A DNA stretch of 64,000 bases from Salinibacterium sp. G-O1 (GCF_030063305.1 NZ_JASISV010000002.1:434001-498000), one strand, 5' to 3'; positions 17,052 through 27,341 are shown, counted from the first letter of the stretch. Made by a program: numbers and translations. The notes: a model not told the origin generated them from the letters alone.

Positions 17052-18067
17052 GCATCGACACTTCAGCCCAGCAGCACGGCACCCGAAAGCTGCTCCGTCT
17101 AGAGGTGCGTAACGCCGAGACGCCGATCGAGCGCAAGCCCGAATGGATCAAGACGGTCGCCAAAATGGGACCCGAGTATCGCCAGCTGCAGGAACTCGTC
17201 AAGGGCGAGAATCTGCACACGGTCTGCCAGGAGGCCGGTTGCCCGAACATCTTCGAATGCTGGGAGGACCGTGAGGCGACGTTCCTCATCGGCGGCAGCC
17301 AGTGCACCAGACGCTGCGACTTCTGCCAGATCGACACCGGGAAGCCTGCGGACTACGACCGGGACGAACCGCGCAGAGTCGCAGAGTCTGTCACGAAGAT
17401 GAATCTCAGATACGCCACCGTCACGGGAGTCGCGCGCGATGACCTGCCCGACGAGGGCGCCTGGCTGCACGCAGAAACCGTGCGGCAGATCCACGACCAA
17501 AATCCGGAGACGGGCGTCGAGATTCTGGCCACCGACTTCTCCGGCAACCCGGATCTGCTCGCAGAGGTCTTCTCATCCCGGCCGGAGGTCTTTGCCCACA
17601 ACGTGGAGACTGTGCCGCGAATCTTCAAGCGCATCCGACCAGCGTTTACTTACGATCGATCGCTCGGAGTCATCAGTCAGGCCCGAAACGCCGGCCTCAT
17701 CACCAAGTCAAACCTGATTCTCGGCATGGGCGAAGAGCCCGCCGAAGTGATCCAGGCCCTCCAGGACCTTCACGATGCGGGGACGGACATCATCACGATC
17801 ACCCAGTATCTTCGCCCGACACCCCGCCACCTCCCCGTAGCCAGATGGGTTAAGCCGCAGGAGTTCGTGGAGTTCAGCGCTGCCGCAGAAGAGATCGGAT
17901 TCCTCGGTGTGTTGTCGGGGCCGCTGGTGCGCTCGAGCTATCGCGCCGGTCGCCTGTGGGCTCGATCGATGAAGGGCAAAGGACGTTCCATCCCTGAGGC
18001 GCTCAAACACCTCGCAGACGCAAACCTCGGGTTCGCTCAGGCAGCGTCGACAGAGGCCGTATCCTAG
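17048..18067 (+). CDS. lipA: Lipoyl synthase (radical SAM)
   Basis: Inserts two sulfur atoms into protein-bound octanoyl groups, 339 residues. The auxiliary 4Fe-4S cluster motif is [12 protein letters not shown] (near 60-71). The radical-SAM motif is CTRRCDFC (near 86-93), and the C-terminal serine ligand motif is RSSYRAG near 300. The ATG overlaps the lipB stop. With lipB this forms the complete endogenous lipoylation pathway for E2. The DUF4191 gene follows after four bases. Confidence 0.97.
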   Translation: MSIDTSAQQHGTRKLLRLEVRNAETPIERKPEWIKTVAKMGPEYRQLQELVKGENLHTVCQEAGCPNIFECWEDREATFLIGGSQCTRRCDFCQIDTGKPADYDRDEPRRVAESVTKMNLRYATVTGVARDDLPDEGAWLHAETVRQIHDQNPETGVEILATDFSGNPDLLAEVFSSRPEVFAHNVETVPRIFKRIRPAFTYDRSLGVISQARNAGLITKSNLILGMGEEPAEVIQALQDLHDAGTDIITITQYLRPTPRHLPVARWVKPQEFVEFSAAAEEIGFLGVLSGPLVRSSYRAGRLWARSMKGKGRSIPEALKHLADANLGFAQAASTEAVS

Positions 18068-18071
18068 GATC

Positions 18072-18794
18072 ATGGCACGCACCACTAACTCCGCGCCCGC
18101 GACTCCTAAGGCTCCCAAGGAGCCCGGCCGTCTGAAGCAGATGTATCAGGTCTTCCAGATGACGAGGCGGTACGACAACCTCGCGATCTGGTTCCTGCTG
18201 CTCGCATTCCTGGTCCCTGTACTGGTTGGTCTGCTGCTGGCTTTCCTTCTCTCTGGCGACCAGGTGCTCGGGTTTGTGCTGTACATCGTTGCCGGTGTTC
18301 TCGGCGGCATCCTGGCATTCCTGATCGTTTTGGGTCGGCGCGCAGAACGCGCCGCCTACGGCCAGATCGCGGGCCAGCCCGGTGCCGTCGGCGCCGTGCT
18401 GAAGAGCTCACTGCGTCGTGGGTGGACCGCGAGCGAGATGCCGGTTGCGGTCAGCCCGAAGACTCAGGATGCCGTCTACCGCGCCGTCGGCCGCGGTGGC
18501 ATCGCGCTCATCGGCGAAGGCCCGCGCAGCCGCACACAGCCCATGCTCGAAGCCGAACGTAAGAACGTCGTGCGGCTCCTGCCGAACGTTCCTGTCACAT
18601 TCCTCTACGTGGGCCCGGACGCCGAGTCCATTCCGCTGCACAAGTTGCCCGTCAAGCTTCGAGCAATCAAGTCAGCGCTGCGTAAGCCCGAGATTCTGGC
18701 CGTGTCGAATCGTCTGAATTCCCTCGGACGCAACGGCCTCCCCATCCCCAAGGGCATGGACCCGTCCAAGGTACGGGCACCGCGCGCCCGCTGA
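18072..18794 (+). CDS. DUF4191 membrane protein
   Basis: A 240-residue actinobacterial protein with two closely spaced membrane segments (about 41-63 and 69-88) after a basic, Ala/Pro-rich N-terminus (APKEPGRLKQMYQVFQMTRR). A ~150-residue cytoplasmic part follows, with AVYRAVGRGGIALIGEGP and the end GLPIPKGMDPSKVRAPRAR. It lies four bases after lipA and is almost certainly in the lipBA operon. The family regularly follows lipA in actinobacteria; its function is unknown and a direct role in lipoylation is not established. Confidence 0.85.
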   Translation: MARTTNSAPATPKAPKEPGRLKQMYQVFQMTRRYDNLAIWFLLLAFLVPVLVGLLLAFLLSGDQVLGFVLYIVAGVLGGILAFLIVLGRRAERAAYGQIAGQPGAVGAVLKSSLRRGWTASEMPVAVSPKTQDAVYRAVGRGGIALIGEGPRSRTQPMLEAERKNVVRLLPNVPVTFLYVGPDAESIPLHKLPVKLRAIKSALRKPEILAVSNRLNSLGRNGLPIPKGMDPSKVRAPRAR

Positions 18795-18811
18795 TCCCGG
18801 TCTGACCGGCG

Positions 18812-19213
18812 CTATCGGCGAACGAGGATAGTTCCGACGAGCCTGTCGTGCATTCCGCGTTGGTCGGCGTCCCAGATAACCGCCGGGATCACGAGACATA
18901 GCAGAATCGTGCGCACCAGGGGGCGCCACGCCCCCAGGTAGCCGCCCTGCAGCGGAACGACACGCATCCCGAGCAGGAGATGACCCAGAGATCCGTTCGC
19001 GGTCAAAAGAAAGACGGACTGGGCGACCGCGAAGACCGCGAGAGTTGCCAGCGGGTCGTAGTTGAAAAATGCGACCGAGATCAATACGGCGCTCGCCCAA
19101 TCGACGGCGATAGCGGCAAACCGTCTGCCCGGACGGGCGATCGACCTCGCCCCGGATTCGGGAAGCCCGAGCCTCTTACCTGGCCATGGGGCGGCGGAGA
19201 CTGTCGACACCAT
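18812..19213 (-). CDS. RDD family membrane protein
   Basis: A 133-residue protein with the RDD-type start of its domain (RPGRRFAAIAVDWASAVLIS, about 28-48), a hydrophobic pair near 60-85, the conserved SLGHLLLGMRVV block and the closing DQRGMHDRLVGTILV. RDD proteins are small membrane proteins, some acting in ion homeostasis; the role here is unknown. Start is ATG 19213 or the adjacent GTG at 19210; a TAGTCT -10 lies six bases before the GTG, which would fit a leaderless start there. It is divergent from glnA, 24 bp from the GlnR box, so nitrogen control might reach it too. Confidence 0.85.
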   Translation of the reverse strand: MVSTVSAAPWPGKRLGLPESGARSIARPGRRFAAIAVDWASAVLISVAFFNYDPLATLAVFAVAQSVFLLTANGSLGHLLLGMRVVPLQGGYLGAWRPLVRTILLCLVIPAVIWDADQRGMHDRLVGTILVRR

Positions 19214-19216
19214 CCA

Positions 19217-19222
19217 AGACTA
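19217..19222 (-). promoter_or_regulatory. -10 hexamer candidate for the RDD gene
   Basis: TAGTCT on the minus strand, six bases before GTG 19210 and three before ATG 19213. Confidence 0.4.
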
Positions 19223-19237
19223 CAGATCCGGCCACGC

Positions 19238-19275
19238 GTAACATGCCGGAAACATTTGCGTGACCGCGGGGAAAC
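19238..19275 (+). promoter_or_regulatory. GlnR-type nitrogen-control box upstream of glnA
   Basis: Four half-sites with exact 6-bp spacing: GTAAC (19238), GAAAC (19249), GTGAC (19260), GAAAC (19271). This matches the GlnR pattern gTnAC-n6-GaAAC-n6 repeated twice, as known from Streptomyces glnA promoters. It ends 70 bp before the glnA start. A TAACCT at 19286-19291 could be the -10, putting GlnR where an activator would sit. Confidence 0.88.
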
Positions 19276-19345
19276 TCCTATCGCGTAACCTCGACGGTGG
19301 CGGTGTTCGCTGCCGATCAGTACCAAGCTCATTGGAGTTTTACCT

Positions 19346-20770
19346 ATGTTCAGTGATTCCTCCGAAGTGCTCAAGTTCATCAAGGACACTGACGTCAAGT
19401 TCCTTGATCTCCGCTTCACCGATCTTCCCGGTGTACAGCAGCACTTCAACATCCCGGCGTCAACAGTCGACGAGGAGTTCTTCTCCGTCGGCCAGATGTT
19501 CGACGGCTCATCCATCCGGGGCTTCGCCTCGATCCACGAATCAGACATGCAGCTGATTCCGGATGTGACCACGGCATACATCGACCCCTTCCGCACTGAG
19601 CGCACGCTCATCATGGTCTTTGACATCTACAACCCTCGCAACGGCGAGATCTACGGCCGTGACCCGCGCCAGGTTGCCAAGAAGGCAGAGAAATACCTCG
19701 CGTCTACCGGAATCGCGGACACGGCCTTCTTCGCTCCCGAAGCTGAGTTCTACATCTTCGACGACGTGCGCTACGAGGTGAAGCAGAACGGCAGCTTCTG
19801 GTCTGTCGACTCCGACGAGGGTGCCTGGAACTCAGGTCGCTCCGAAGAGGGCGGCAACCTCGGAAACAAGACACCCTTCAAGGGCGGCTACTTTCCGGTC
19901 AGCCCCGTCGACAAGCAGGCAGACCTTCGCGATGACATGTGCCTCAAGCTCATCGACGCAGGCCTCATCCTCGAGCGTGCACACCACGAGGTGGGCACCG
20001 GAGGCCAGGCCGAGATCAACTACCGCTTCGACACCATGGTTCACGCTGCGGATGACCTGCTGAAGTTCAAGTACATCATCAAGAACACCGCGCTCGAGTG
20101 GGGCAAGACCGTCACGTTCATGCCGAAGCCGCTCTTTGGAGACAACGGCTCGGGAATGCACACCCACCAGTCGCTGTGGAACGACGGCGTGCCGTTGTTC
20201 TACGACGAGAAGGGTTACGGCGGACTGAGCGACATCGCACGCTGGTACATCGGCGGGCTGCTCAAGCACGCTCCAGCGGTGCTCGCGTTCACGAACCCGA
20301 CGCTCAACTCGTACCGTCGCCTGATCCCCGGATTCGAAGCTCCCGTCAACCTGGTCTATTCGGCCGGCAACCGGTCGGCCTCGATCCGCATCCCGATCAC
20401 GGGCACGAACCCCAAGGCCAAGCGCATCGAGTTCCGCGCGCCTGACGCGTCCAGCAACCCCTACCTCGCCTTCGCTGCGCAGATGATGGCTGGACTCGAC
20501 GGCATCAAGAACAAGATCGAGCCGCACGAGCCCGTCGACAAGGACCTGTACGAGCTTCCCCCCGAGGAGGCCAGGCTGATCCCGCAGGTGCCGGCATCAC
20601 TCGAGGAAGCTCTGCGCGCCCTTGAGGCCGACCACGACTTCCTCACGGAAGGCAACGTGTTCACCACCGACCTCATTGAGACCTGGATCGCGTACAAGCG
20701 CGACAAGGAGATCATCCCGGCCGCGCAGCGCCCGACTCCGTTCGAGTTCGAGCTGTACTACTCGGTGTAG
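19346..20770 (+). CDS. glnA: Glutamine synthetase type I (adenylylation-controlled)
   Basis: ATP-dependent ligase making glutamine from glutamate and ammonia; 474 residues, dodecameric in the family. ATG 19346 has GGAG eight bases upstream. Family blocks are [13 protein letters not shown] (near 48), [10 protein letters not shown] with metal-binding glutamates (near 131), [16 protein letters not shown] (near 258) and [20 protein letters not shown] (near 350). The adenylylation tyrosine is Tyr402 in [10 protein letters not shown], so GlnE, encoded 1.4 kb downstream, can switch it off. Transcription is expected to be under GlnR. A terminator-like hairpin follows. Confidence 0.97.
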   Translation: MFSDSSEVLKFIKDTDVKFLDLRFTDLPGVQQHFNIPASTVDEEFFSVGQMFDGSSIRGFASIHESDMQLIPDVTTAYIDPFRTERTLIMVFDIYNPRNGEIYGRDPRQVAKKAEKYLASTGIADTAFFAPEAEFYIFDDVRYEVKQNGSFWSVDSDEGAWNSGRSEEGGNLGNKTPFKGGYFPVSPVDKQADLRDDMCLKLIDAGLILERAHHEVGTGGQAEINYRFDTMVHAADDLLKFKYIIKNTALEWGKTVTFMPKPLFGDNGSGMHTHQSLWNDGVPLFYDEKGYGGLSDIARWYIGGLLKHAPAVLAFTNPTLNSYRRLIPGFEAPVNLVYSAGNRSASIRIPITGTNPKAKRIEFRAPDASSNPYLAFAAQMMAGLDGIKNKIEPHEPVDKDLYELPPEEARLIPQVPASLEEALRALEADHDFLTEGNVFTTDLIETWIAYKRDKEIIPAAQRPTPFEFELYYSV

Positions 20771-20783
20771 CACGTACCCAACA

Positions 20784-20819
20784 CCTTCGGCCGTATCCTT
20801 TCGAGGATGCGGCCGAAGG
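20784..20819. terminator. Terminator-like hairpin between convergent glnA and lipoprotein genes
   Basis: A 15-bp stem with one G-T pair (20784-20798 with 20805-20819) and a six-base loop. T-runs are weak on both sides, so termination strength is uncertain, but position 13 bp after glnA fits. Confidence 0.65.
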
Positions 20820-20909
20820 TCGTTAACCGGTTCCCGTCCGAGGAAGCCACACTGATCGCATCGGTGTCGATCTCACCGGGGGACGCGGTTCGGGGAGGCG
20901 GTTCGGCGT

Positions 20910-22049
20910 TCAGCCATTGAAGTGCGCGAGAGCGAGCGCCGCGATATCGTCTCGCTCGTGGCCGCTGGCGCTGATGTTCACCGCTGCAGTGTCGGTGAAA
21001 GTACTCATCTCGCAGAGCGGCCCACCTTCGTAGTTGTAGCATTCCTGCGCCCGCCAACCCAACCAAAGGCCACTTGCTTCGAGCCACTGGGCGCCGGGAA
21101 CTGCTGACACGCTAATCCATGCGTGTGAATACTGGTCGGCGCTCCGAAATGAAGCGTTGCAGTGCCTGACCGACTGTCGGGTTAGCGCGGTGGACGAGAT
21201 CTCACCAATCACCGCGGCGCTCAGCAGAGGGTTCGAGGGGTCTACACCAAACGCCTCCACATTCTCAAGCGGGAGGTTGATCTCGGCCGAGATGGCCTCC
21301 CAATCGAAGAGCGATTCGCAGTCGGGCATGATTCCGAGAGCGGCAGGTATCGAGTGCACAGCTGCGGTACCGATCTTCGTCGCTACCTCCGAGACGAGTT
21401 GCTCGCTCGACGAACCGGGATGCGACGACACGACCAGTCGACCCAATTCATCCCGATTCGTGCCGAGGTCTACCTCCGACGCGGGAATGCCGTTCAACGA
21501 GATGTATATCCAGGTGCCGTTGACTTCAATGGTCCAAGTACACGAGAACCTGATACCCGACACATCATCGGACGCGTCAGAACAGGAATTCCAGGCCGAT
21601 TCCCCGATGCCGTCCACGCGAGTGGGCCGGTGGATTTCCGGCCGATCCAGTGCGGCGAGCGTGTCAAGGCTTTCGGGCCCGCTCGACCCCGCGATGATGT
21701 CGATCGAGGTGCCGTACCCGTCCAGATACGGGCCCTCACCCCAACGGCAGACGAGAGCGGTATCCGCAACCAGTGCGTCCCTCCAACTGTTCAGGCTGGC
21801 AGCGCCAGGACCCGGCGCGAGGGGCTGATCGAAGAGCGTAATGATTGCACTGGCTGAGACCAGCGAGTCGCATTCCAGTCCGAACCGGTTGGCGGGCGGT
21901 ACTGTCGGGTCCGCGGTTTCCTGCGGGGTTGGCGTCGACGACGCATTCTGCGTCGGCTCAGCAACCGGCGCAATCCCGGGAGTCGCGCACCCCGCCAGCA
22001 TTACGGCGATGGCCACGCAGGCGGCAGAAGTGATGAATCGTCGCGTCAT
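20910..22049 (-). CDS. Secreted lipoprotein with a duplicated domain
   Basis: A 379-residue predicted lipoprotein of unknown function. The signal peptide ends in the lipobox MLAGC (Cys about 20), followed by a Thr/Pro-rich spacer (about 25-50). The rest appears to be two related halves. CDSLVSASAIITLF matches CESLFDWEAISAEI, CRWGEG parallels the CNASFRS position, and GTWIYISLNGIPASE matches YSHAWISVSAVPGAQW. Six or more cysteines could form disulfides. ATG 22047-22049 follows a TATTGT -10 by six bases. It lies between glnA and glnE but is not obviously tied to nitrogen metabolism. Confidence 0.75.
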   Translation of the reverse strand: MTRRFITSAACVAIAVMLAGCATPGIAPVAEPTQNASSTPTPQETADPTVPPANRFGLECDSLVSASAIITLFDQPLAPGPGAASLNSWRDALVADTALVCRWGEGPYLDGYGTSIDIIAGSSGPESLDTLAALDRPEIHRPTRVDGIGESAWNSCSDASDDVSGIRFSCTWTIEVNGTWIYISLNGIPASEVDLGTNRDELGRLVVSSHPGSSSEQLVSEVATKIGTAAVHSIPAALGIMPDCESLFDWEAISAEINLPLENVEAFGVDPSNPLLSAAVIGEISSTALTRQSVRHCNASFRSADQYSHAWISVSAVPGAQWLEASGLWLGWRAQECYNYEGGPLCEMSTFTDTAAVNISASGHERDDIAALALAHFNG

Positions 22050-22055
22050 GGCCCA

Positions 22056-22061
22056 ACAATA
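22056..22061 (-). promoter_or_regulatory. -10 hexamer of a leaderless promoter (lipoprotein gene)
   Basis: TATTGT on the minus strand, six bases before ATG 22049; no ribosome-binding site. Confidence 0.5.
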
Positions 22062-22134
22062 GCGGCGGAAGGGTCTGCTCGGCCGGGCGTGGGATGACGA
22101 TTGCGTCACTATCGCAGGCAGGAGAGGCGGATCG

Positions 22135-25074
22135 CTAGCCGTTGGTGGGACCGCGCGAAGGCGGCCCGTAGAAACGTTTCTCGAAGACCTGTCTGGCGAG
22201 TCGCGTCTTTCGCAGGTAGTCCTCCTCCAGCTGGCTTGCCGAACCAGGTGGATATTCGAGGAGCCGGGCAACGCCCTCAAGCTGTTGGCGGTCCGTCGGG
22301 AGCACATCAGCAGTCTTCGATGTCCACAGCGTCATGGCGGAGCGTGCGCGGGAAGCGAAAACCCACGCATCCCGAAGCTTTCGGGCCTCATCGGCCGGGA
22401 TCAGCTTTTCTTTTACCGCGGCGGCAAGCGCGTCCAGAGTGGATGTCGTCCTCAGCCCCTCCACGGCTGCTCCGTGCTGAAGCTGCTGAAGCTGCACGAA
22501 CCACTCGACATCACTGAGACTCCCCCGCCCCAGCTTGAGGTGACGCGAAGGATCGGCGGCCTGGGGAAGCCGCTCCGACTCGACACGGGCCTTGATGCGC
22601 TTGACCTCGCGCACATCCTGTTCAGAGATCTGCTCCGGATACCGCACCTCGTTTGCGAGCTGTTCGAACGCATCTAGTACGCCCGGATCTCCCACGACCC
22701 CCCGTGCCCGTAACAGGGCCTGAGCCTCCCAGGTAAGTGACCAACGGGCGTAATACGCGCGATACGAATCGAGCGAGCGAACCATCGCGCCATTCTTGCC
22801 CTCCGGACGCAGACCGATATCGAGGTCAAGCGGGATTCTGAGATCTTCGGTGTACTTGCTGAGCCCCTTGACGATCTGCTCGGCTCGCCGCTGGGCGTCT
22901 TCATCAGGGATTCCGGCCGCCCGGTAGACGTACATGATGTCGGCGTCCGAACCGAATCCCAGCTCGCCTCCCCCGTAGCGGCCCATGGCGATGATGCCGA
23001 ACTCGATCCCGTCGCCGTAGCGGTGCACCAGGGCGAGGGCCCCGGTCAGGACCGTCGTGGTGATGTCGGAGAGGGCAGTTCCCATTTCTTCGATGGACGT
23101 CATGCCGAGGATGGCGCCGAGGGCTGTTCTGAGCACCTCCCTTCGTCGGGCGGTGCGCAGCGCCAGGGCCGCAGCGTCAAGATCACCCTCGTGCCTGGCG
23201 GCTATCGCCCGTGTCTCCTCGAGCAGAGTCTCGAGAGTCCTTGGGCGGAGGTCTGCGTCGTTCTCCAGCCAGGCCGCGGCCTCAGGGATACGCTCGAAAA
23301 TATCGCTGACGAACTTCGACCCGGATAGCACCTGCGTCAGCCGTTCTGCCGCACCGGATGAGTCACGCAGCATGCGCAGAAACCAGTAGGTTTCCCCGAG
23401 GTCTTCGCTCAGCTTACGAAACGACAGCAGGCCGCGATCGGGGTCTGCACCCTCGGCGAACCACTCGAGCATGACGGGGAGCAGCGCCCGCTGGATGCTG
23501 GCCCGGCGCGACACCCCGCCGGTGAGCGCTCCGATGTGCTTCAGCGCGCCGCGTGGATCCGTGAAGCCGATGGCAGCGAGCCTGGCCTCCGCCTGACCGG
23601 TCGACAGCGCGATTCCGCCATCGGGAAGGGCGGCTACCGCAGACAGGAGCGGGCGATAGAACAGCCGCTCGTGCAATCGCCTCACCGCCTGTTTGGTGCG
23701 TTGCCACTGCTCGATGAGGTTGGCGGCCGTTGGGGCGATCCCGCTCGATCTGGCCAGGACGCGAAGCGTGTCGGGGTCAGTCGGCATGAGGTGGGTTCGG
23801 CGCATCCGCGACAACTGGATCCGATGCTCAAGTAGTCGCAAAAAGCGGTAGTCGAGAGCAAATTCGGATGCCTCCACCCGACCGATGTAGCCATGCTCGG
23901 CGAGAGCAACGAGCGCCGGCAGGCTCGCGACCTCGCGAACGTTCTCGTCGGTCTGCCCGTGCACCAGTTGCAGGAGCTGGATGGTGAACTCGACGTCACG
24001 CAGCCCGCCCGGCCCCAGCTTGAGCTGAACATCGAGTTCGTCGCTCGGGATATTGGCCGTCACTCGCTCGCGCATCCGCTGCACGGATTCGACAAAATTC
24101 TCGCGAGACGCGCTCGACCACACCATCGGCGACAAAGCATCGATATACCGTTGGCCCAGTTCACGATCGCCCGCGAGCGGACGCGCTTTCAACAGTGCCT
24201 GGAACTCCCAGCTTTTCGCCCAGCGCTCGTAATAGGCGACGTGGGACTCGAGCGTTCGTACGAGGGCGCCGTCCTTGCCTTCCGGCCGGAGGTTCGCATC
24301 GACCTCCCACAGGCCAGGCTCGGGCGCCAGGTCGTTGATGGCCTTCATCGTGGCCAGCGCGATGCGTGTTCCGATCTGGACGGCCCTGTCGGCGGCCAGG
24401 TCGCCCTCGCCGTCGACAACGAAGATCACATCGACGTCTGAGAGGTAGTTCAGTTCCCGGGCGCCTGCCTTGCCCATTCCGATGACGGAGAAGGTGGTTG
24501 CGGCAACCTCATCCGCCGGAAATTTCACGTCCCGTCGCGCGATCGCGATCGCTGCGTCGAGCGCAGCGCCCGCCAGGTCTGCAAGCGCGGCCGCCACGCG
24601 ATCGACCGCTGCCAACGGGTCTGGCTGGCACAGATCCCACGCAGCCAGTTGAGCCAGGTGGCGCCGGTAGCGCACGCGCAGTGCCACCCAGGCTTCCTCG
24701 CCGCTCAGCGCTGAGACGCAGTCCAGAAGGTCAGCTTCGTACTCTTCGGCGACCGGGGGCGCTGTGAGCACGGTGCGCAGCGCCTCGAGTTGCCCCGGTC
24801 TGCGAACGAAGAAGTCTCCTAGCCCCGTGGACGCTCCCAAAATCTGGATGAGGCGCCCCGCGGCATCCGTGTCGTCCAGCACGGCCTGCGCCTCGGCCGG
24901 CGAATTGTCGCGAAGTGCAAGCACCGCCCGCAACGCCTGATCCGGGTCGGCAGCGGATGCGAAATGGGGAACGAGTGCAGGCATGTCCAGCTCGTCGAGC
25001 CCGCGGCTCGCCGAGGCGAGCTCGGCGAAACCGAGCCTGGCAAGTTCAGTCAGCGTTACCTGTGACCTCTGCAT
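22135..25074 (-). CDS. glnE: Bifunctional glutamine synthetase adenylyltransferase/adenylyl-removing enzyme
   Basis: Adenylylates and de-adenylylates GlnA according to nitrogen status; 979 residues, full length. There are two nucleotidyltransferase domains. The N-terminal (removing) domain has IGMGKAGARELNYLSDVDVI near 180; the C-terminal (transferring) domain has AMGRYGGGELGFGSDADIMY near 700, both with the G-S and DxD metal-binding pattern. The linker and accessory helices between them are intact. ATG 25074 lies 15 bp after the glnA2 stop, so the two form an operon. Its expected target is Tyr402 of GlnA; GlnA2 lacks that tyrosine. Confidence 0.96.
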   Translation of the reverse strand: MQRSQVTLTELARLGFAELASASRGLDELDMPALVPHFASAADPDQALRAVLALRDNSPAEAQAVLDDTDAAGRLIQILGASTGLGDFFVRRPGQLEALRTVLTAPPVAEEYEADLLDCVSALSGEEAWVALRVRYRRHLAQLAAWDLCQPDPLAAVDRVAAALADLAGAALDAAIAIARRDVKFPADEVAATTFSVIGMGKAGARELNYLSDVDVIFVVDGEGDLAADRAVQIGTRIALATMKAINDLAPEPGLWEVDANLRPEGKDGALVRTLESHVAYYERWAKSWEFQALLKARPLAGDRELGQRYIDALSPMVWSSASRENFVESVQRMRERVTANIPSDELDVQLKLGPGGLRDVEFTIQLLQLVHGQTDENVREVASLPALVALAEHGYIGRVEASEFALDYRFLRLLEHRIQLSRMRRTHLMPTDPDTLRVLARSSGIAPTAANLIEQWQRTKQAVRRLHERLFYRPLLSAVAALPDGGIALSTGQAEARLAAIGFTDPRGALKHIGALTGGVSRRASIQRALLPVMLEWFAEGADPDRGLLSFRKLSEDLGETYWFLRMLRDSSGAAERLTQVLSGSKFVSDIFERIPEAAAWLENDADLRPRTLETLLEETRAIAARHEGDLDAAALALRTARRREVLRTALGAILGMTSIEEMGTALSDITTTVLTGALALVHRYGDGIEFGIIAMGRYGGGELGFGSDADIMYVYRAAGIPDEDAQRRAEQIVKGLSKYTEDLRIPLDLDIGLRPEGKNGAMVRSLDSYRAYYARWSLTWEAQALLRARGVVGDPGVLDAFEQLANEVRYPEQISEQDVREVKRIKARVESERLPQAADPSRHLKLGRGSLSDVEWFVQLQQLQHGAAVEGLRTTSTLDALAAAVKEKLIPADEARKLRDAWVFASRARSAMTLWTSKTADVLPTDRQQLEGVARLLEYPPGSASQLEEDYLRKTRLARQVFEKRFYGPPSRGPTNG

Positions 25075-25089
25075 GGTGCGTACCCCGGA

Positions 25090-26427
25090 TTACAGCATCT
25101 CGAGGTTGGACTCCAGTTCGTAGGGCGTCACCTGCGCCCGGTATTCTCTCCACTCGCGCCGCTTGTTGAGCAGTACATAGTTGAACACCTGCTCACCGAG
25201 GGTCTCGGCGACGAGTTCGGAGCCCTCCATGATCGACACAGCGTGGTCGAGCGAGGCAGGCAGCTGGCTGTAGCCCAGCGCACGGCGCTCGGAGTCTGAC
25301 AGCTCCCAGACGTTGTCCTCGGCCTCTGGAGGCAACTCGTAGCCCTCCTCGATGCCCTTCAACCCCGCTGCGAGCAGCAGCGAGTACGAAAGATAGGGGT
25401 TGGCTGCCGAATCGATCGCGCGGTATTCAACCCGAGCGCTCTGCCCCTTGTTCGGCTTGTAGAGCGGAACGCGCACCAGCGCCGAGCGGTTGTTGTGGCC
25501 CCAGGTGACGAAGCTTGGCGCCTCGTCGCCGCCCCAGAGTCGCTTGTAGGAGTTGACGAACTGGTTGGTCACTGCCGTGATCTCCGGCGCGTGCTTGAGC
25601 AGGCCAGCAACGAACTGCCTGCCGATCTTCGACAGCTGGTAGTGCCCGCTCGCGTCGTAGAACGCGTTGGAATCCCCCTCAAACAGAGACATGTGGGTGT
25701 GCATCCCAGATCCGGGATGTCCCGACATCGGCTTGGGCATGAAGGTCGCGTACACGCCCTGCTCGATTGCGACCTCCTTGACCACCGTGCGGAAGGTCAT
25801 GATGTTGTCGGCGGTGGTCAGTGCGTCTGCGTAGCGGAGGTCGATCTCGTTCTGGCCGGGGCCAGCCTCGTGATGGCTGAACTCGACCGAGATTCCGAGG
25901 TCTTCGAGCATTCGCACAGACCGACGACGGAAATCGTGAGCCGTGCCACCGGGGACGTTGTCGAAGAATCCAGCGGAGTCGACGGGCTCCGGCTTGCCGC
26001 CCTTCAACTTCGACGACTTCAGCAGGTAAAACTCGATCTCGGGATGCGTGTAGAACGTGAATCCGCGATCGGCGGCCTTGGCGAGGGTGCGCTTCAGCAC
26101 GTTTCGCGGGTCTGAGCCCGCCGGCTGTCCGTCGGGTGTGGAGATGTCGCAGAACATCCGCGCAGTCGGGTCGATCTCTCCACGCCACGGCAGGATCTGG
26201 AACGTTGTGGGGTCTGGATGGGCGAGCATGTCCGCCTCATAGGCGCGCGTAAAGCCCTCAATGGCCGAGCCATCGAACCCGAGTCCCTCGGCGAATGCTC
26301 CCTCGACCTCGGCAGGAGCGATAGCGACGCTCTTGAGGGTGCCGACGACATCCGTGAACCAGAGCCTGATGAACTTAATGCCCCGCTCCTCGATGGTGCG
26401 GAGAACGAAGTCGCGCTGCTTGTCCAT
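25090..26427 (-). CDS. glnA2: Glutamine synthetase type I paralogue lacking the adenylylation tyrosine
   Basis: A second glutamine synthetase, 445 residues, of the shorter alpha-type that lacks the ~25-residue insertion. AAAAGGAG immediately precedes ATG 26425-26427. Metal and substrate blocks are present: [44 protein letters not shown] and [14 protein letters not shown]. At the site equivalent to the GlnA adenylylation tyrosine the sequence is [11 protein letters not shown], with tryptophan, so control by GlnE is not expected. In related actinobacteria GlnA2-type proteins may be glutamine synthetases or gamma-glutamylpolyamine ligases; the former is likelier here from the glnE linkage. Confidence 0.93.
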   Translation of the reverse strand: MDKQRDFVLRTIEERGIKFIRLWFTDVVGTLKSVAIAPAEVEGAFAEGLGFDGSAIEGFTRAYEADMLAHPDPTTFQILPWRGEIDPTARMFCDISTPDGQPAGSDPRNVLKRTLAKAADRGFTFYTHPEIEFYLLKSSKLKGGKPEPVDSAGFFDNVPGGTAHDFRRRSVRMLEDLGISVEFSHHEAGPGQNEIDLRYADALTTADNIMTFRTVVKEVAIEQGVYATFMPKPMSGHPGSGMHTHMSLFEGDSNAFYDASGHYQLSKIGRQFVAGLLKHAPEITAVTNQFVNSYKRLWGGDEAPSFVTWGHNNRSALVRVPLYKPNKGQSARVEYRAIDSAANPYLSYSLLLAAGLKGIEEGYELPPEAEDNVWELSDSERRALGYSQLPASLDHAVSIMEGSELVAETLGEQVFNYVLLNKRREWREYRAQVTPYELESNLEML

Positions 26428-26488
26428 CAAGCTCCTTTTCAATCCATTCGACTGCCGTCGGGCAGCGCTACCAGAGTACCGCGCTGGC

Positions 26489-26494
26489 TAGACT
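26489..26494 (+). promoter_or_regulatory. -10 hexamer of a leaderless promoter (panB)
   Basis: TAGACT, seven bases before ATG 26502. Confidence 0.5.
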
Positions 26495-26501
26495 CCCAGT
26501 T

Positions 26502-27338
26502 ATGACTGACCCCACCGCAGTTGCAGCCCAGGCCAATCTCAAGCGCATCCGCACGAGGCATTTTCAGAGTGCCAAAGACAACGGAATCAAGATCACCGGT
26601 CTCACCAGCTATGACCAGCTGACCGCGGGCATTTTCGACGAGGCCGGCATCGATTTTCTGCTGGTGGGTGACTCGGCCGGCAACAATGTCTACGGCTACG
26701 ATTCGACGCTCCCCGTGACCATCGATGACCTCATTCCTCTCACCAGGGCCGTCGCAGGGGCCGTCACCCGAGCGTTTGTGGTGGCGGATATGCCCTTCGG
26801 CTCATACGAGTCCGGCCCGGATGAGGCGCTGCACACGGCCTTCCGCTTCATGAAGGAGACCGGCGCTCACGCCGTCAAACTCGAGGGCGGGGTGCGGAGC
26901 GCCAAACAGATCAAGCGAATAGTGAGCGCGGGCATCCCCCTCATGGCTCACATCGGCTTCACCCCGCAAAGCGAGCATGGCCTCGGTGGGCACGTCATTC
27001 AGGGTCGTGGCGAAGGCATCGAACAACTGCTGGCTGACGCGCACGCCGTCGAGAAGGCCGGCGCGTTCGCCGTGGTGCTCGAGATGGTGCCTGCCGAAGC
27101 CGCAGCACGCGTGACCAAGGAGCTCTCCATCCCCACCATCGGTGTTGGAGCGGGACCCGATGTTGATGGTCAGTTGCTCGTCTGGACCGACTGGGCCGGG
27201 CTGACGAAGGGTCGCATCCCGAAGTTTGTGAAGCAATATGCGAACCTGCGGCAGAGCCTGTCGGATGCCGTGGCCGAATACCGGGGGGACGTTGCAGAAG
27301 GCACATACCCCGGTCCGGAGCACTCCTACCAGGACTGA
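26502..27338 (+). CDS. panB: 3-methyl-2-oxobutanoate hydroxymethyltransferase (ketopantoate hydroxymethyltransferase)
   Basis: First committed enzyme of pantothenate biosynthesis, adding a one-carbon unit from methylene-tetrahydrofolate to 2-oxoisovalerate; 278 residues. Signature blocks are [20 protein letters not shown] near 25-45, [20 protein letters not shown] (magnesium-binding aspartate) near 55, AVKLEGG near 125, and [15 protein letters not shown] near 148. The catalytic glutamate is in [11 protein letters not shown] near 190. The start follows a TAGACT -10 by seven bases. Other pan genes are not adjacent; a large fusion gene follows after three bases and is probably co-transcribed. 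Confidence 0.95.
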   Translation: MTDPTAVAAQANLKRIRTRHFQSAKDNGIKITGLTSYDQLTAGIFDEAGIDFLLVGDSAGNNVYGYDSTLPVTIDDLIPLTRAVAGAVTRAFVVADMPFGSYESGPDEALHTAFRFMKETGAHAVKLEGGVRSAKQIKRIVSAGIPLMAHIGFTPQSEHGLGGHVIQGRGEGIEQLLADAHAVEKAGAFAVVLEMVPAEAAARVTKELSIPTIGVGAGPDVDGQLLVWTDWAGLTKGRIPKFVKQYANLRQSLSDAVAEYRGDVAEGTYPGPEHSYQD

Positions 27339-27341
27339 CCG

